Assembly: GCF_000685015.1 (NCBI RefSeq)
Contig: NZ_BAYA01000013.1
Location: 124,001-188,000, forward strand
Source: Paraburkholderia bannensis NBRC 103871
GTDB taxonomy: Bacteria > Pseudomonadota > Gammaproteobacteria > Burkholderiales > Burkholderiaceae
Direction: 5' to 3'
Length of the DNA stretch: 64,000 bases
The notes under the pieces were generated by a model. It searched no databases and was not told where the DNA came from. It was given only the letters and a program-made list of their open reading frames with translations. Position 1 is the first letter of the stretch. The number at the start of each line of letters is the position of its first letter. The position numbers and the translations under genes are program-made. Positions 24,177 to 33,476 of this stretch are shown piece by piece.

Positions 24177-25340
24177 ATGGCGCATTCGTTTAAGCATCAA
24201 GCCAGCCGCGTCGCGATCAACGCCGCACTCGTTGCGTGCGCATCGATTTATGGCGTGGCCTGCACCACCTCACTGCCCGCGAGTTCCTCTGCCGAATTCG
24301 CTTACGTCGGCACCCAGCAAAAGCAGATCAGCGCACTGCGCCTGGACACGGCGACGGGCAAGCTCGTAGCACTCGGCACCGCCGCACAAGGGCCGAACGC
24401 GACGTGGGTGGCCTCGCATCCCGCCTTGCCCGTCCTGTACGCCGTGGACGACCAGCGCGACAAGGAAGGCAGCATCACCGCCTACGCCGTGAATCGCAGG
24501 AGCGGCAAGCTGGAGCGCATCAACGACGTGCTCACGGGCGGGCGCGGCACCACCTTCCTGCAATTCGACGCGCCCTCCTCCACGCTGCTCGGCGCGAATT
24601 ACAACAGCGGTTCGGTGTCCAGCGTCGCCGTCGATCATGACGGCAGCGTCGGCAAGCTCGAATCGACGATTGCGGAGAAAGGATCGGGCCCAAGCCCGCG
24701 CCAGAAAAGCGCACACGCGCACGGCGTGACGATCGATCCGTCGGGCCGTTATGCGCTCGTGCCGGATCTGGGCGCGGATCGCGTCTTCATCTATCGTTTC
24801 AATCGCGACTCCCATGCGCTCTCGGTGCGCGAGGGTGACGCTCAGCATGCCTTCGACACGCCGCCGGGCAGCGGGCCGCGCCGCATCCTGTTCAGCGCGA
24901 ATGGCGACTACGCTTACGTGCTCACCGAAATGAGCGCCGAACTGATCGCCCTGCGCTGGGACGCGGAAAAAGGCGCACTGACGCAACTGCAATCGACGCC
25001 CATCACCAGTGCGGCATTCAACGGCGTGAAAAGCGGCGCGGAAATGGCATTTGGCCGCGACCGCCGTTTCCTTTACGTCGAGAACCGCGCGGAAAACGCC
25101 TTGATGGTCTATCGCGTGGACGCGGCAACCGGCCAGGTGACGCTGGTGCAGCGTGCGCCCTCGGGGGGAGAAAAGCCCTGGGGCTTCGGTATCGACGCAT
25201 CCGGACAATGGATGCTGGTCGCCAATCAGCATAGCGGCGACGTGCACCTGTTTCGCATCGATCCCGCGACGGGCACGCTGGCCGACACCGGCGAATCCGT
25301 CGCCGTGCAGGATCCGACCAGCGTGGCTTTCGTGCAGTGA
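24177..25340 (+). CDS. Seven-bladed beta-propeller lactonase family protein
   Basis: A 387-residue protein of the 6-phosphogluconolactonase (Pgl)/fungal carboxymuconate-cyclase propeller family. The N-terminus ends in YGVACTTS, a possible lipobox or signal peptide, so it is likely exported. Blade motifs recur, including SAHAHGVTIDPSGRYALVPDLG, GPRRILFSANGDYAYVLTE and GGEKPWGFGIDASGQWMLVANQ. In this family the propeller hydrolyses or forms sugar or muconate lactones. Next to an aromatic operon it may open a lactone, but export argues for another role. It overlaps the following MFS start. Confidence 0.8.
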   Translation: MAHSFKHQASRVAINAALVACASIYGVACTTSLPASSSAEFAYVGTQQKQISALRLDTATGKLVALGTAAQGPNATWVASHPALPVLYAVDDQRDKEGSITAYAVNRRSGKLERINDVLTGGRGTTFLQFDAPSSTLLGANYNSGSVSSVAVDHDGSVGKLESTIAEKGSGPSPRQKSAHAHGVTIDPSGRYALVPDLGADRVFIYRFNRDSHALSVREGDAQHAFDTPPGSGPRRILFSANGDYAYVLTEMSAELIALRWDAEKGALTQLQSTPITSAAFNGVKSGAEMAFGRDRRFLYVENRAENALMVYRVDAATGQVTLVQRAPSGGEKPWGFGIDASGQWMLVANQHSGDVHLFRIDPATGTLADTGESVAVQDPTSVAFVQ

Positions 25341-26641
25341 TGCCGCGCGATTTTATGAAAGCCCCCTCCCAGCCCTGGCGCGTGCTCGTGCTGCTCGCGC
25401 TCGGTCTGCTGATTTCCTTTGTCGACCGCACGAGCCTGTCTTCGGCGCTCGCCGATAAAAGCTTCATTCATCACTTCGGACTCACGAGCGTCGAGCGCGG
25501 CTGGCTCAATTCCGCCGTATTCTGGTCGTATGGCGTCCTGCAGATGCCGATGGGATGGCTTGTCGATCGCTACGGCGTCAAGCGCCCCTACGCGATCTGC
25601 TTCCTGCTCTGGTGCCTGGCGGCGGCGGCAACCGGGCTCGTCACCACGCTTGGCGCGCTGATCGTGATGCGCCTGCTGATCGGCGCCGCTGAGGCCATCG
25701 TGGTTCCAGCCACCTACCGCTACCTCGCGAATCACTTCGAGGAAACGCAAAAAGGCACGGCGCTGGGCATATTCTCGATTGGCGGAAAAATGGGCCCGGC
25801 GCTGGGCGCGCCGATTGCCGCGTGGATCATCGTGAATGCGTCGTGGAAAGTCATGTTCATCGCGACCGGCCTGGTCGGACTGGTCTGGCTGCTGCCGTGG
25901 CTCGCAATGGTGGAGAACGATTACCCGACTCGCGACGAACTGGCGGCGGCGAAACAGCGCGCCGCAACGGTTCCGCTGGGCAACCTGCTGGCAAGTCCCG
26001 TTGTCTGGGGTGGTCTCGTCAACAACTTCTGCTACAGCTATTTCGCGTTTTATTGCATGACGTGGATGCCGGCATATCTCGTCGAGCAACGCGGCCTGTC
26101 GCTGCAATCGTCGGGGCTGTATACGTTCTTCAGTTTCGCGGGCATTGCGATTGTTGCTGCCGTCGCAGGCTGGGCCGCGGATCGCATCATCGCGCGCGGC
26201 AGGGATGCGGTCGCGGTGCGAAAAGCATTTATCGTCGCGGGTTTTCTCGGCGGCACGACGGTACTGCTCGGCGCGAATGCGCATTCATCGGAGATGGCGC
26301 TGTTCTGGAACGTGATGTCGCTTTCGCTGCTTGGCCTTGTCACGGCGAATAACCTCGCGCTGTGCAAGCTCACGTTGATCCCGAAGCCTGCGGTGGGTTT
26401 GAATACCGGGCTGCAACAGGTGGCGACCAGTCTCGCGGGCGGCGTATCGGCCAGTCTGTCCGGCTGGCTGCTGCATATTGGCGGCAGCTATACCCTGCCG
26501 ATGACGGCGATCTTTGTGTTCCTGCTGGTTGGCGCAACGAGCACGCTCACGCTGATGCGGCGCGAATGGGCTCCGCGCATCAACACGCCGCTAGACGACG
26601 CCCACGCCATTCACAAAACGGGTTGCGCCGATTGCGGTTGA
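25340..26641 (+). CDS. MFS transporter, ACS type (paralogue of the 17384 gene)
   Basis: A 433-residue permease almost collinear with the cluster 1 transporter (VDRTSLSSALADKSF, WLVDRYGVKRPY, FYCMTWMPAYLVEQRGLSLQ, WAADRIIARGRD). It differs at the termini; the C-terminal tail ends in HKTGCADCG, with a short Cys pair. ATG 25340 overlaps the lactonase TGA; GTG 25337 and ATG 25355 are alternatives. It probably imports an organic or aromatic acid related to the substrate of its paralogue. Confidence 0.9.
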   Translation: MPRDFMKAPSQPWRVLVLLALGLLISFVDRTSLSSALADKSFIHHFGLTSVERGWLNSAVFWSYGVLQMPMGWLVDRYGVKRPYAICFLLWCLAAAATGLVTTLGALIVMRLLIGAAEAIVVPATYRYLANHFEETQKGTALGIFSIGGKMGPALGAPIAAWIIVNASWKVMFIATGLVGLVWLLPWLAMVENDYPTRDELAAAKQRAATVPLGNLLASPVVWGGLVNNFCYSYFAFYCMTWMPAYLVEQRGLSLQSSGLYTFFSFAGIAIVAAVAGWAADRIIARGRDAVAVRKAFIVAGFLGGTTVLLGANAHSSEMALFWNVMSLSLLGLVTANNLALCKLTLIPKPAVGLNTGLQQVATSLAGGVSASLSGWLLHIGGSYTLPMTAIFVFLLVGATSTLTLMRREWAPRINTPLDDAHAIHKTGCADCG

Positions 26642-26692
26642 ACGCATGCTATAACGTGTGTTCACGCGCAACGCGGTTCTACGCGATCCCCG

Positions 26693-27643
26693 ATGAATTC
26701 AGACGACCTCGCCGTTTTCGCGCATGTTGCGAAGACCGGCAGCATTTCGCGCACCGCCATGGAACTGGGCGCGAACCAGTCCACCATTAGCCGCAGAATC
26801 GCGGTGCTCGAAGCAGAACTCGGCGTGCGCCTGTTTCAGCGCAGCGGGCGCGGCGTGGGTCTCACCGAGCGCGGCGAACAGTTGCTCGGCTACGCGCAGT
26901 CGCTCGAACGCACGCTGGACGAAGCGCGCGGCGCGATGCGCAGCGGCACGCAAAGCGGCCCCGCGCAACTGGCGATTGCCGCGCAACCCACCATCGCGCG
27001 CATCATGTTCGGCGAACTCGGCCAGCGGCTCAAGGCGCGTTATCCGCATACGCGCGTGCGTTTCGTGGAAGGTCTGGCGAGCCAGATTCTCGGCCGCCTG
27101 AATGACGGCGAGATCGATCTCGCGATCATGTATGTGCCTGAGCATCGCGGCACGACACAATTCGATCCGCTGCTCGCGGAAGAATTGTGTCTGGTGACGC
27201 CTGCGGGTTTTGCATTGCCGGATAGCGCAGGCCCCGGCCCTGTCGATGCACACGTGCTAGGTCAATTGCCGCTCATCCTGCCCAGCACCCATCACGGCTT
27301 GCGCCTGCTGGCAGAGTCGCTGGCCGCGCGGCACGGTTTTACGCTGCAAATCGCGCTGGAATGCGACGGTTCGATTTCGCTGACCAAGCGCCTCGTGATG
27401 GCGCAATGCGGCTGCACGCTGCTGCCTGCGGCGTCGGTGATCGAAGAAGTGGCGGCGGGCAGGCTGCGTTGCGTGCCGCTCGCCAACGCAGACGTGGTGC
27501 GTGACGTAGCAATTGCATGGCCGCTCAATCGCGTCATGCCAGACGGCGTGTGGCGCGTCGCGCAGATGATCCGCGAACTCGCCGCCGACCTCGTCGATGC
27601 AGGCGACTGGCCCGGGGCGACCTTGCCCGCCCCGGACGCCTGA
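26693..27643 (+). CDS. LysR family transcriptional regulator
   Basis: A 316-residue LTTR. The HTH (VFAHVAKTGSISRTAMELGA then QSTISRRIAVLEAELGVRLF) occupies residues 7-55, and the effector domain carries CGCTLLPAASVIEEV near 240. It lies 51 nt after the MFS transporter and is co-directional with it, convergent with the aldehyde dehydrogenase gene (15 nt between stops). It may control the lactonase/MFS pair or the decarboxylase/dehydrogenase pair. Target unproven. Confidence 0.88.
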   Translation: MNSDDLAVFAHVAKTGSISRTAMELGANQSTISRRIAVLEAELGVRLFQRSGRGVGLTERGEQLLGYAQSLERTLDEARGAMRSGTQSGPAQLAIAAQPTIARIMFGELGQRLKARYPHTRVRFVEGLASQILGRLNDGEIDLAIMYVPEHRGTTQFDPLLAEELCLVTPAGFALPDSAGPGPVDAHVLGQLPLILPSTHHGLRLLAESLAARHGFTLQIALECDGSISLTKRLVMAQCGCTLLPAASVIEEVAAGRLRCVPLANADVVRDVAIAWPLNRVMPDGVWRVAQMIRELAADLVDAGDWPGATLPAPDA

Positions 27644-27657
27644 TTACCTCGCGACGC

Positions 27658-29256
27658 TTAATTGCGGCTCAGTTCGCCGTCGTTGAGACGCCAGATCGCC
27701 ATGGGATTGTCGTGCTTGAGCGGATCCGGCAGCAGCGCGTCGGGCACCGCCTGATAGCACACCGGCCGCAGGAAGCGATCGATCGCCGCCGTACCCACCG
27801 ACGTCGTGCGCGTGTCCGAGGTGGCCGGGAACGGGCCGCCGTGCACCATCGCATGGCTGACCTCCACGCCCGTAGGGAAGCCGTTGAACAGCACGCGGCC
27901 CGCCTTGCGTTCGAGGATCGGCATGAGCGTTTCAGCCTGCGCGTAGTCGGCTTCGTCGAGTTGCACGGTCGCCGTCAACTGGCCGCTCATGCGCCGCAAG
28001 ACGGCCTGCAGTTCGTCGATATCGCGGCATGCCACGATCAGCGAGCACGGCCCGAACACTTCCTCATGCAGGTTCGCATCGGCGAGAAAGGCGCTGGCGT
28101 CGGTGCGCAGCAGCACCGGCACGGCGTCGTGCGCGCCTTGCGCATCGGTTCCCCGCGCGAGCGTCGCCACGCCGTTCAGTCCCGCCAGATGCGCAACGCC
28201 CCGGCAATACGCCGCGTGAATGTTCGGCGTGAGCATCGTTGCGGCAGGCTTCGTGGCAAGCGCCTGCGCCGCCGTGGCGCAGAACGCGTCGAGCGCTTCC
28301 CCAGCCAGCGCGAGCACAATGCCCGGATTCGTGCAGAACTGGCCGACGCCCATCACGACGGAGTCGGCATAGTCGCGCGCGATCTGCTCGCCGCGCGTGG
28401 CCAGCGCGTGCGGCAACAGCACGACCGGATTGATGCTGCTCATCTCCGCATAGACGGGAACCGGCTCCGCGCGGGCCTGGGCGATGCGCTGCAACGCAAG
28501 GCCACCCTGACGCGAACCCGTAAAGCCCACCGCCTGGATCTCCGGATGCGCGACCAGCGTTTCGCCGATCCACGTCCCGTCGCCGATCACGAGCGAGAAC
28601 ACGCCCGCGGGCATCTGCGTTTCGTGCGCTGCGCGAGCGATTGCGCGCGCAACGAGTTCGGACGTCCCCAGATGTGCGGGGTGCGCTTTCACCACGACCG
28701 GGCAACCCGCCGCCAGCGCGGAAGCCGTATCGCCGCCCGCCACGGAAAACGCCAGCGGAAAGTTGCTCGCGCCGAACACGGCCACCGGGCCCAGCCCCAC
28801 ACGACGCATGCGCAGGTCAGGGCGCGGCAGCGGCGCGCGCTGTGGTTGCGCCGTATCGACGATAGCGCCATGCCAGCGCCCGTCGCGCACGACGCTCGCG
28901 AACAGCTTCAACTGGTTGACCGTGCGCATCCGCTCGCCTTCAAGGCGCGCGATGGGCAGTGCAGTCTCCAGGTGCGCACGCTCGATCAGCGTCGGGCCAA
29001 GATCGAGAATGGCCTGCGCGATTGCTTCCAGGAAGGCCGCACGCCGTCCATCCGGCAACTGGCGATAGCTGTCGAACGCCGCTGCGGCCAGCGTGCACGC
29101 GCGTTCGACCAGCGCGGGCGTCGCACAGCCGAACGCCGGTTCAATGACCTCGCCCGTCGCCGCCGCGATGGCGTGCAGCGTGCCGCCCGCCCCTTTCACC
29201 ACCTCGCCGCCGATAATCATGTCGCCTTGCGGGCCGACGGAAACTTTGGTTTGCAT
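27658..29256 (-). CDS. Aldehyde dehydrogenase, 2,5-dioxovalerate (alpha-ketoglutarate semialdehyde) type
   Basis: A 532-residue NADP-type ALDH. The catalytic Cys is in GVGQFCTNPG and the general-base Glu in PVYAEMSSINPV; FGASNFPLAFSVAGGD is the N-terminal nucleotide-binding part. The distinctive C-terminal RTTSVGTAAIDRFLRPVCYQ is typical of alpha-ketoglutarate semialdehyde dehydrogenases, which end pentose, hexarate and hydroxyproline pathways. The start is 12 nt after the TPP-enzyme stop, so the two form an operon: decarboxylation of a 2-oxo acid to an aldehyde followed by oxidation is a coherent idea, but the substrate is unknown. Confidence 0.88.
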   Translation of the reverse strand: MQTKVSVGPQGDMIIGGEVVKGAGGTLHAIAAATGEVIEPAFGCATPALVERACTLAAAAFDSYRQLPDGRRAAFLEAIAQAILDLGPTLIERAHLETALPIARLEGERMRTVNQLKLFASVVRDGRWHGAIVDTAQPQRAPLPRPDLRMRRVGLGPVAVFGASNFPLAFSVAGGDTASALAAGCPVVVKAHPAHLGTSELVARAIARAAHETQMPAGVFSLVIGDGTWIGETLVAHPEIQAVGFTGSRQGGLALQRIAQARAEPVPVYAEMSSINPVVLLPHALATRGEQIARDYADSVVMGVGQFCTNPGIVLALAGEALDAFCATAAQALATKPAATMLTPNIHAAYCRGVAHLAGLNGVATLARGTDAQGAHDAVPVLLRTDASAFLADANLHEEVFGPCSLIVACRDIDELQAVLRRMSGQLTATVQLDEADYAQAETLMPILERKAGRVLFNGFPTGVEVSHAMVHGGPFPATSDTRTTSVGTAAIDRFLRPVCYQAVPDALLPDPLKHDNPMAIWRLNDGELSRN

Positions 29257-29268
29257 GATCGTCGTCCT

Positions 29269-30945
29269 TTAGTTGGCGAGCCGGTTGGCCGGCGTGATTT
29301 GCAGCGGATCGGTGCGCAGCTCGATGAGCGCCGCCACACCCGCACGTTGCGCGCGCTCGAACGCGGCCGCGAAGTCCTCGGTACGCTCCACGCGTTCAGC
29401 ATGTGCGCCAAATGCACGCGCCATCGCCACGAAGTCGGGATTCACGAATTGCGTCGCGCTGACACGGCCCGGATATTCGCGCTCCTGGTGCATCCGGATG
29501 GTGCCCAGCATGTTGTTGTTCACGAGGATGACGATGAGCGGCGCGCCAAACTGCACTGCCGTCGCCAGTTCCTGCGGATACATCATGAAGCAGCCGTCGC
29601 CTGCGAAGCACACGACCGATTGCTCCGGATTCCTGAGTTTTGCCGCAATGGCCGCCGGGAAGCCGTAGCCCATTGCACCATTGGTCGGCGCGAGTTCCGT
29701 CGCCATGCGGCGATAGCGATAGAAGCGATGCACCCAGACCGTGTAATTACCCGCGCCGTTCGTAATCACGGCGTCCTCAGGCAGCACTTCGCTCAGGTGC
29801 GCAACCACTTGCGCGAGGTCGACGCCACGAATTTCCGCCGAGGGTGCGGGCGGCGTGGAATGCGCCACATAATCGGCGCGCGCCGATTCCGTCCATGCGT
29901 GCCAGCGCGCTTTCGTCTGCGCCGCGACAGGCGCGACGCCGTCCAGCGCACGTGCGAATGCCGCGAGCGAGGCGTTGATCGGCAAGCGCGCCTGATAGAC
30001 GCGGCCCAGTTCCTGCGCGTCGGGATGCACGTGAATCATGGTCTGATTCGGTGCCGGGCTTTCGAACAGCGTGTAGCCCGACGAGGTCGTCTCCGCCAGG
30101 CGCGAACCGATCACGATAAGCAAGTCGGCGTCGCGCGCGCGCTGCGCGAGCTTCGGCGACACGCCCAGGCCAAGTTGCCCGACATAATGCGCATCGCGAT
30201 TGTCGAACAGATCCTGGCGGCGAAACGATGCGGCCACCGGCAGGTCGTTTGCACTGACGAAACGTTTGAGCGACGCGCAGGCCGCGTCGTCCCAGCCGGT
30301 GCCGCCAACGATCACGAGCGGACGCTGCGCCTCTTCCAGCAGCGAGCGCAGCGCATCGAGCGACTGCGGTTCGGGCGCGGCTTGCGCGACGCGCACGGCA
30401 GGCGCGTCCGAGACCGTGGCCGCGCCGAACAGCACATCCTCCGGCAACGCGATCACCACCGGGCCAGGGCGCCCGGACAGCGCCACGCTGAACGCCTTCG
30501 CGACGATCTCCGGAATGCGCTCCACGCTTTCGATCTGCGTGACCCATTTAGCGATACCGCCAAACATCTGCCGATAATCGACTTCCTGAAACGCGCCACG
30601 GCCCAGAAAACCCTGCTCGACCTGGCCGATAAACAGGATCATCGGCGTGGCGTCCTCGCTTGCGGTATGCACGCCGTTGCTGGCGTGCGTTGCGCCCGGC
30701 CCGCGCGTGACGAAGCAGATGCCGGGGCGGCCCGTCAGCTTGCCGTAGGCGTCGGCCATGTTCGATGCCGCGCCTTCATGGCGCGTCGTGATGGTGCGCA
30801 CGCTCTGCGTGTCGTGCAGCGCGTCGAGCACCGGCAGGTAGCTTTCGCCAGGCACGCAATAGACCGTATCGACGCCATTGCCCACGAGTGCATCGACGAG
30901 AATACGGCCGCCGTTACGCGAATTCGGGCTTGCAGTTTCAGACAT
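29269..30945 (-). CDS. Thiamine pyrophosphate-dependent decarboxylase/acetolactate-synthase-like enzyme
   Basis: A 558-residue TPP enzyme. The catalytic Glu is in TTRHEGAASNMADAYGKL (residue about 53), the FAD-like central domain is residues 190-330, and the TPP motif GDGCFMMYPQELATAVQF...NNN lies at about 430-465. Such proteins include AruI-type 2-oxo acid decarboxylases and glyoxylate carboligase relatives. Start 30945 is supported by AAGGAGTCAATTC. It forms a unit with the downstream aldehyde dehydrogenase, a combination that would convert a 2-oxo acid to the shortened acid. A second distant TPP enzyme lies at 40714. Confidence 0.82.
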   Translation of the reverse strand: MSETASPNSRNGGRILVDALVGNGVDTVYCVPGESYLPVLDALHDTQSVRTITTRHEGAASNMADAYGKLTGRPGICFVTRGPGATHASNGVHTASEDATPMILFIGQVEQGFLGRGAFQEVDYRQMFGGIAKWVTQIESVERIPEIVAKAFSVALSGRPGPVVIALPEDVLFGAATVSDAPAVRVAQAAPEPQSLDALRSLLEEAQRPLVIVGGTGWDDAACASLKRFVSANDLPVAASFRRQDLFDNRDAHYVGQLGLGVSPKLAQRARDADLLIVIGSRLAETTSSGYTLFESPAPNQTMIHVHPDAQELGRVYQARLPINASLAAFARALDGVAPVAAQTKARWHAWTESARADYVAHSTPPAPSAEIRGVDLAQVVAHLSEVLPEDAVITNGAGNYTVWVHRFYRYRRMATELAPTNGAMGYGFPAAIAAKLRNPEQSVVCFAGDGCFMMYPQELATAVQFGAPLIVILVNNNMLGTIRMHQEREYPGRVSATQFVNPDFVAMARAFGAHAERVERTEDFAAAFERAQRAGVAALIELRTDPLQITPANRLAN

Positions 30946-31111
30946 GAATTGACTCCTTGTGAGGGATCGCGGCACCGGCTTGAGTGCTGCGGGATGCTGA
31001 AATTATGGGTCGCACGCGAGCGCGTGGCCGTGCATGCGGCGCATAGCAGCTATGCGCGCCATGCGTGGCAAGCGTGACGTACGCGTCCGTGAATGCGAGC
31101 CGGAATAAAAA

Positions 31112-31145
31112 AACGCCGTGCGCAAAGGCACGGCGTTCAAATCGA
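31112..31145 (-). terminator. Rho-independent terminator of the TolB-like gene
   Basis: AACGCCGTGC (31112-31121) and GCACGGCGTT (31128-31137) form a perfect 10-bp stem. Read on the minus strand it is followed by TTTTTTATTCC (the bases below 31112 are AAAAAA), a strong U-run, about 34 nt after the stop. Confidence 0.9.
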
Positions 31146-31170
31146 AACCTGCTTCAAATGAATCGCGATG

Positions 31171-33081
31171 TCAGGGATTCGGCACGTACATCGGCATGGC
31201 TTCTTCCCAGAGCGTGTCGGTGATCGGATGCGCATGGCTGCCGTCTGCGTTCATCACCCAGTTCTGGCCGTCGGGCTGGAAGCTGTTGTCGTAGAGCGCG
31301 AGTTCGTCGCGGAATCCATACGTACCCGAGCTATACGCGATGCGGCCGTCGTACGTCCACACGGCGTGGCCCTGATTCGAGCCGTCCGTGGTCAGGCGTC
31401 GCGCGTCGCTGCCGTCCGGCTTGATCGTGAACACGTCGTAGTTGAACTTGTTCGGATCGTCGGGATTGACCTGCTTGCGCGTGAAGACGATCTTCGAGCC
31501 GTCCGGCGACCAGCCCGGCAGGTTGTCTTCGCCGCTCGTCAGTTCCGTGGTCTTGCGCGTTGCCAGATCGAGAATGCGCAGACCCTTTTCCTTCTCGCTC
31601 CACACGCGGTAGACGATCTTGCTGCCGTCCGGCGAATAGCTCGGGAAGCCTGCGTTGACCGACCCGTCCGTGAGCGCTTCCGCGTGGCTGTCCATGCTGC
31701 CGTCGGTCTTGATGCGCATGATCTTGCCGGGGCCGCCCGCGCGCGTGAAGAACCAGCTTCCCACGCCGAACGCGACCCATTGGCGATCCGGCGACCAGGT
31801 CGGCTGGAACGCGCCTGCCAGGCCCTTTTGCACGAGGCTCGGATCGAGGCCGCTTTGCGCCGCATCGTAAATGCGCTTGTAGCCGGAGAGATCGGCGTTC
31901 ACGACCGCGATCGACGAATTGATCGCTTTCTCCGTGTAGACCAGTTGCTTGCGGTCGGCGGAGAGTTGCGGGAACACGTCGATATAGGTGTATTGCCAGC
32001 GCGGATCGAAACTGAACAGCGGCGTGCCGTTGGCGCGCGCGGGACGGAACGACACTTTCTCGTAGACGATCTTCTTGCCGTCATACGAATAGTGCGGCGA
32101 GCGGATGCCTGAATCGCGCGTGGCGCGCACTTCGCCCGACGTGGTGTAGAGACCTTCCGTCGCGCCACCCTTCACGTGATACGCGAGCGTCGTGTCGTCC
32201 AGGTATTGCGGAAACACCTTGAATCCGGGCGTAGCCGTGAGGTCGCTGCGCGCGTGCGTCGCCAGGTCGACGGAAACGATCTGCGAGCTGACGTTATTGA
32301 TGCCTTCCGGACGATGCGCGCCCCACGTCGATTCCACCGGCGTTTCGTAGAACGCCACGCGCTTGCCGTCGGGCGACCACGTGGGCGAGCCTTCGTCGTA
32401 TCCGGCGCGCGTCGCGACCTGCTGCCAGCCCGAGCCGTCCGGGCGGATCATATAAATGCTGCTTTCCTGCGTGCGCTCCCAGCCCACCGGCAGGTTATGG
32501 CCGCGCCAGTCGCTGCCGATATCCGACGAGAGCGCAATCCACTTGCCGTCCGGCGACCACGAAGGCCGGAAGAAACTATGCGGCTTCGACGGATCGAACT
32601 TGATCTTGCCCGTCACGTTCTTCAACGCGCCCGTGGCGATGTTCAGCGTCCAGATGTTGGTCGTGCCAAAATCGTGCGCGCCGCGACGCGACGAGACGAA
32701 TGCGATGACATTGGGATCGACGGGCGAGAACGCCGCCGCATCGTCGACCGCGATGTGATCGGTCAGCTTCTGCAATTGCGAGCCGTCCACCTTCACGCGA
32801 TAAAGATCCGATTCGCCAAGGCCTGCGCGCTCCGACGTGAACACGATCCACTGCCCGTCCTTCGAGAACGACGCGTGATAGTCGAAGCCTTCGGTCGCGA
32901 GCAGCTTGTGCTCGTCGGAACCGTCGGCGTTGGCAATATAAAGATCCGATGTGACAGGGCCGAGCCGGTTGAGCAACAGCGTGCCTTCAGTGGCCGAAAA
33001 TGCCGGCGTCGAGAGCAGGACGCCATTCCCCGCGAGCGCTGCGCACACAGCGATATGCCTGAATTTAAGCTTGTATTGCAC
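31171..33081 (-). CDS. Exported TolB/DPP-IV-like beta-propeller protein
   Basis: A 636-residue protein with a Sec signal peptide (ALAGNGVLLSTPAFSA). Repeated WD40-like/PD40 units contain the phrase SPDGKWIA or SPDGSKIV (for example PSWSPDGKWIALSS, PTWSPDGKRVAFYE, PGWSPDGSKIVFTR), giving at least eight propeller repeats. It probably sits in the periplasm and binds a polymer or protein; no catalytic triad is seen, so it is not an obvious peptidase. Divergent from the outer-membrane barrel gene at 33477. A strong terminator follows. Function unknown. Confidence 0.82.
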   Translation of the reverse strand: MQYKLKFRHIAVCAALAGNGVLLSTPAFSATEGTLLLNRLGPVTSDLYIANADGSDEHKLLATEGFDYHASFSKDGQWIVFTSERAGLGESDLYRVKVDGSQLQKLTDHIAVDDAAAFSPVDPNVIAFVSSRRGAHDFGTTNIWTLNIATGALKNVTGKIKFDPSKPHSFFRPSWSPDGKWIALSSDIGSDWRGHNLPVGWERTQESSIYMIRPDGSGWQQVATRAGYDEGSPTWSPDGKRVAFYETPVESTWGAHRPEGINNVSSQIVSVDLATHARSDLTATPGFKVFPQYLDDTTLAYHVKGGATEGLYTTSGEVRATRDSGIRSPHYSYDGKKIVYEKVSFRPARANGTPLFSFDPRWQYTYIDVFPQLSADRKQLVYTEKAINSSIAVVNADLSGYKRIYDAAQSGLDPSLVQKGLAGAFQPTWSPDRQWVAFGVGSWFFTRAGGPGKIMRIKTDGSMDSHAEALTDGSVNAGFPSYSPDGSKIVYRVWSEKEKGLRILDLATRKTTELTSGEDNLPGWSPDGSKIVFTRKQVNPDDPNKFNYDVFTIKPDGSDARRLTTDGSNQGHAVWTYDGRIAYSSGTYGFRDELALYDNSFQPDGQNWVMNADGSHAHPITDTLWEEAMPMYVPNP

Positions 33082-33251
33082 TGCAAATGCCTCCTGTATT
33101 TATCGGCGGCCGCGTGCCTTCGTGGTGTCACGGTATTGCCTCAATCAGGCAATCCGCGTTTGTTCTATTTCGCTTTGCACCGGATGGAGGTAGCGGCTTC
33201 GATCGTAAGCGTAACGGCTTGCGCCGCGCGCGTCCCTGAACAAAACGAACT

Positions 33252-33350
33252 TTCGCTGGGACTTTTTGGCACTGGCAGCGCGCGAGAGCCGCGCCACGCC
33301 TGGCGCACGGCGCCAGCGACTTTCAATTTATGTAGAAAAGTGCCAGCGAA
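33252..33350. promoter_or_regulatory. Widely spaced inverted repeat in the divergent intergenic region
   Basis: TTCGCTGGGACTTTT (33252-33266) and AAAAGTGCCAGCGAA (33336-33350) are inverted copies with one mismatch in 15 bp. They lie within the 395-bp gap between the TolB-like and outer-membrane genes. A related GCCAGCGACTTT is at 33312. It is a possible regulator binding region; the rest of the gap shows nothing I can support. Confidence 0.4.
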
Positions 33351-33476
33351 TCGGCCTTTTGTATAAGGGCAGGCGCGAGGGCTTGACCTACCATCTCCGG
33401 CAGCCGGACACATCGGCTTTCCATCGCCCGATGGATCAATAACGTGGTCAATAGAATACGTATAAGGCCGGAGACA

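Noticed and set aside
17384..26641. Possible composite transposon formed by the two similar MFS genes
   Set aside because: The repeats are coding paralogues with diverged termini, and no transposase or terminal inverted repeats are visible.
27517..31077. Plus-strand open frame of about 1186 codons
   Set aside because: It is antisense to the TPP enzyme and the aldehyde dehydrogenase, both of which show clear family motifs; the frame has no recognisable domain.
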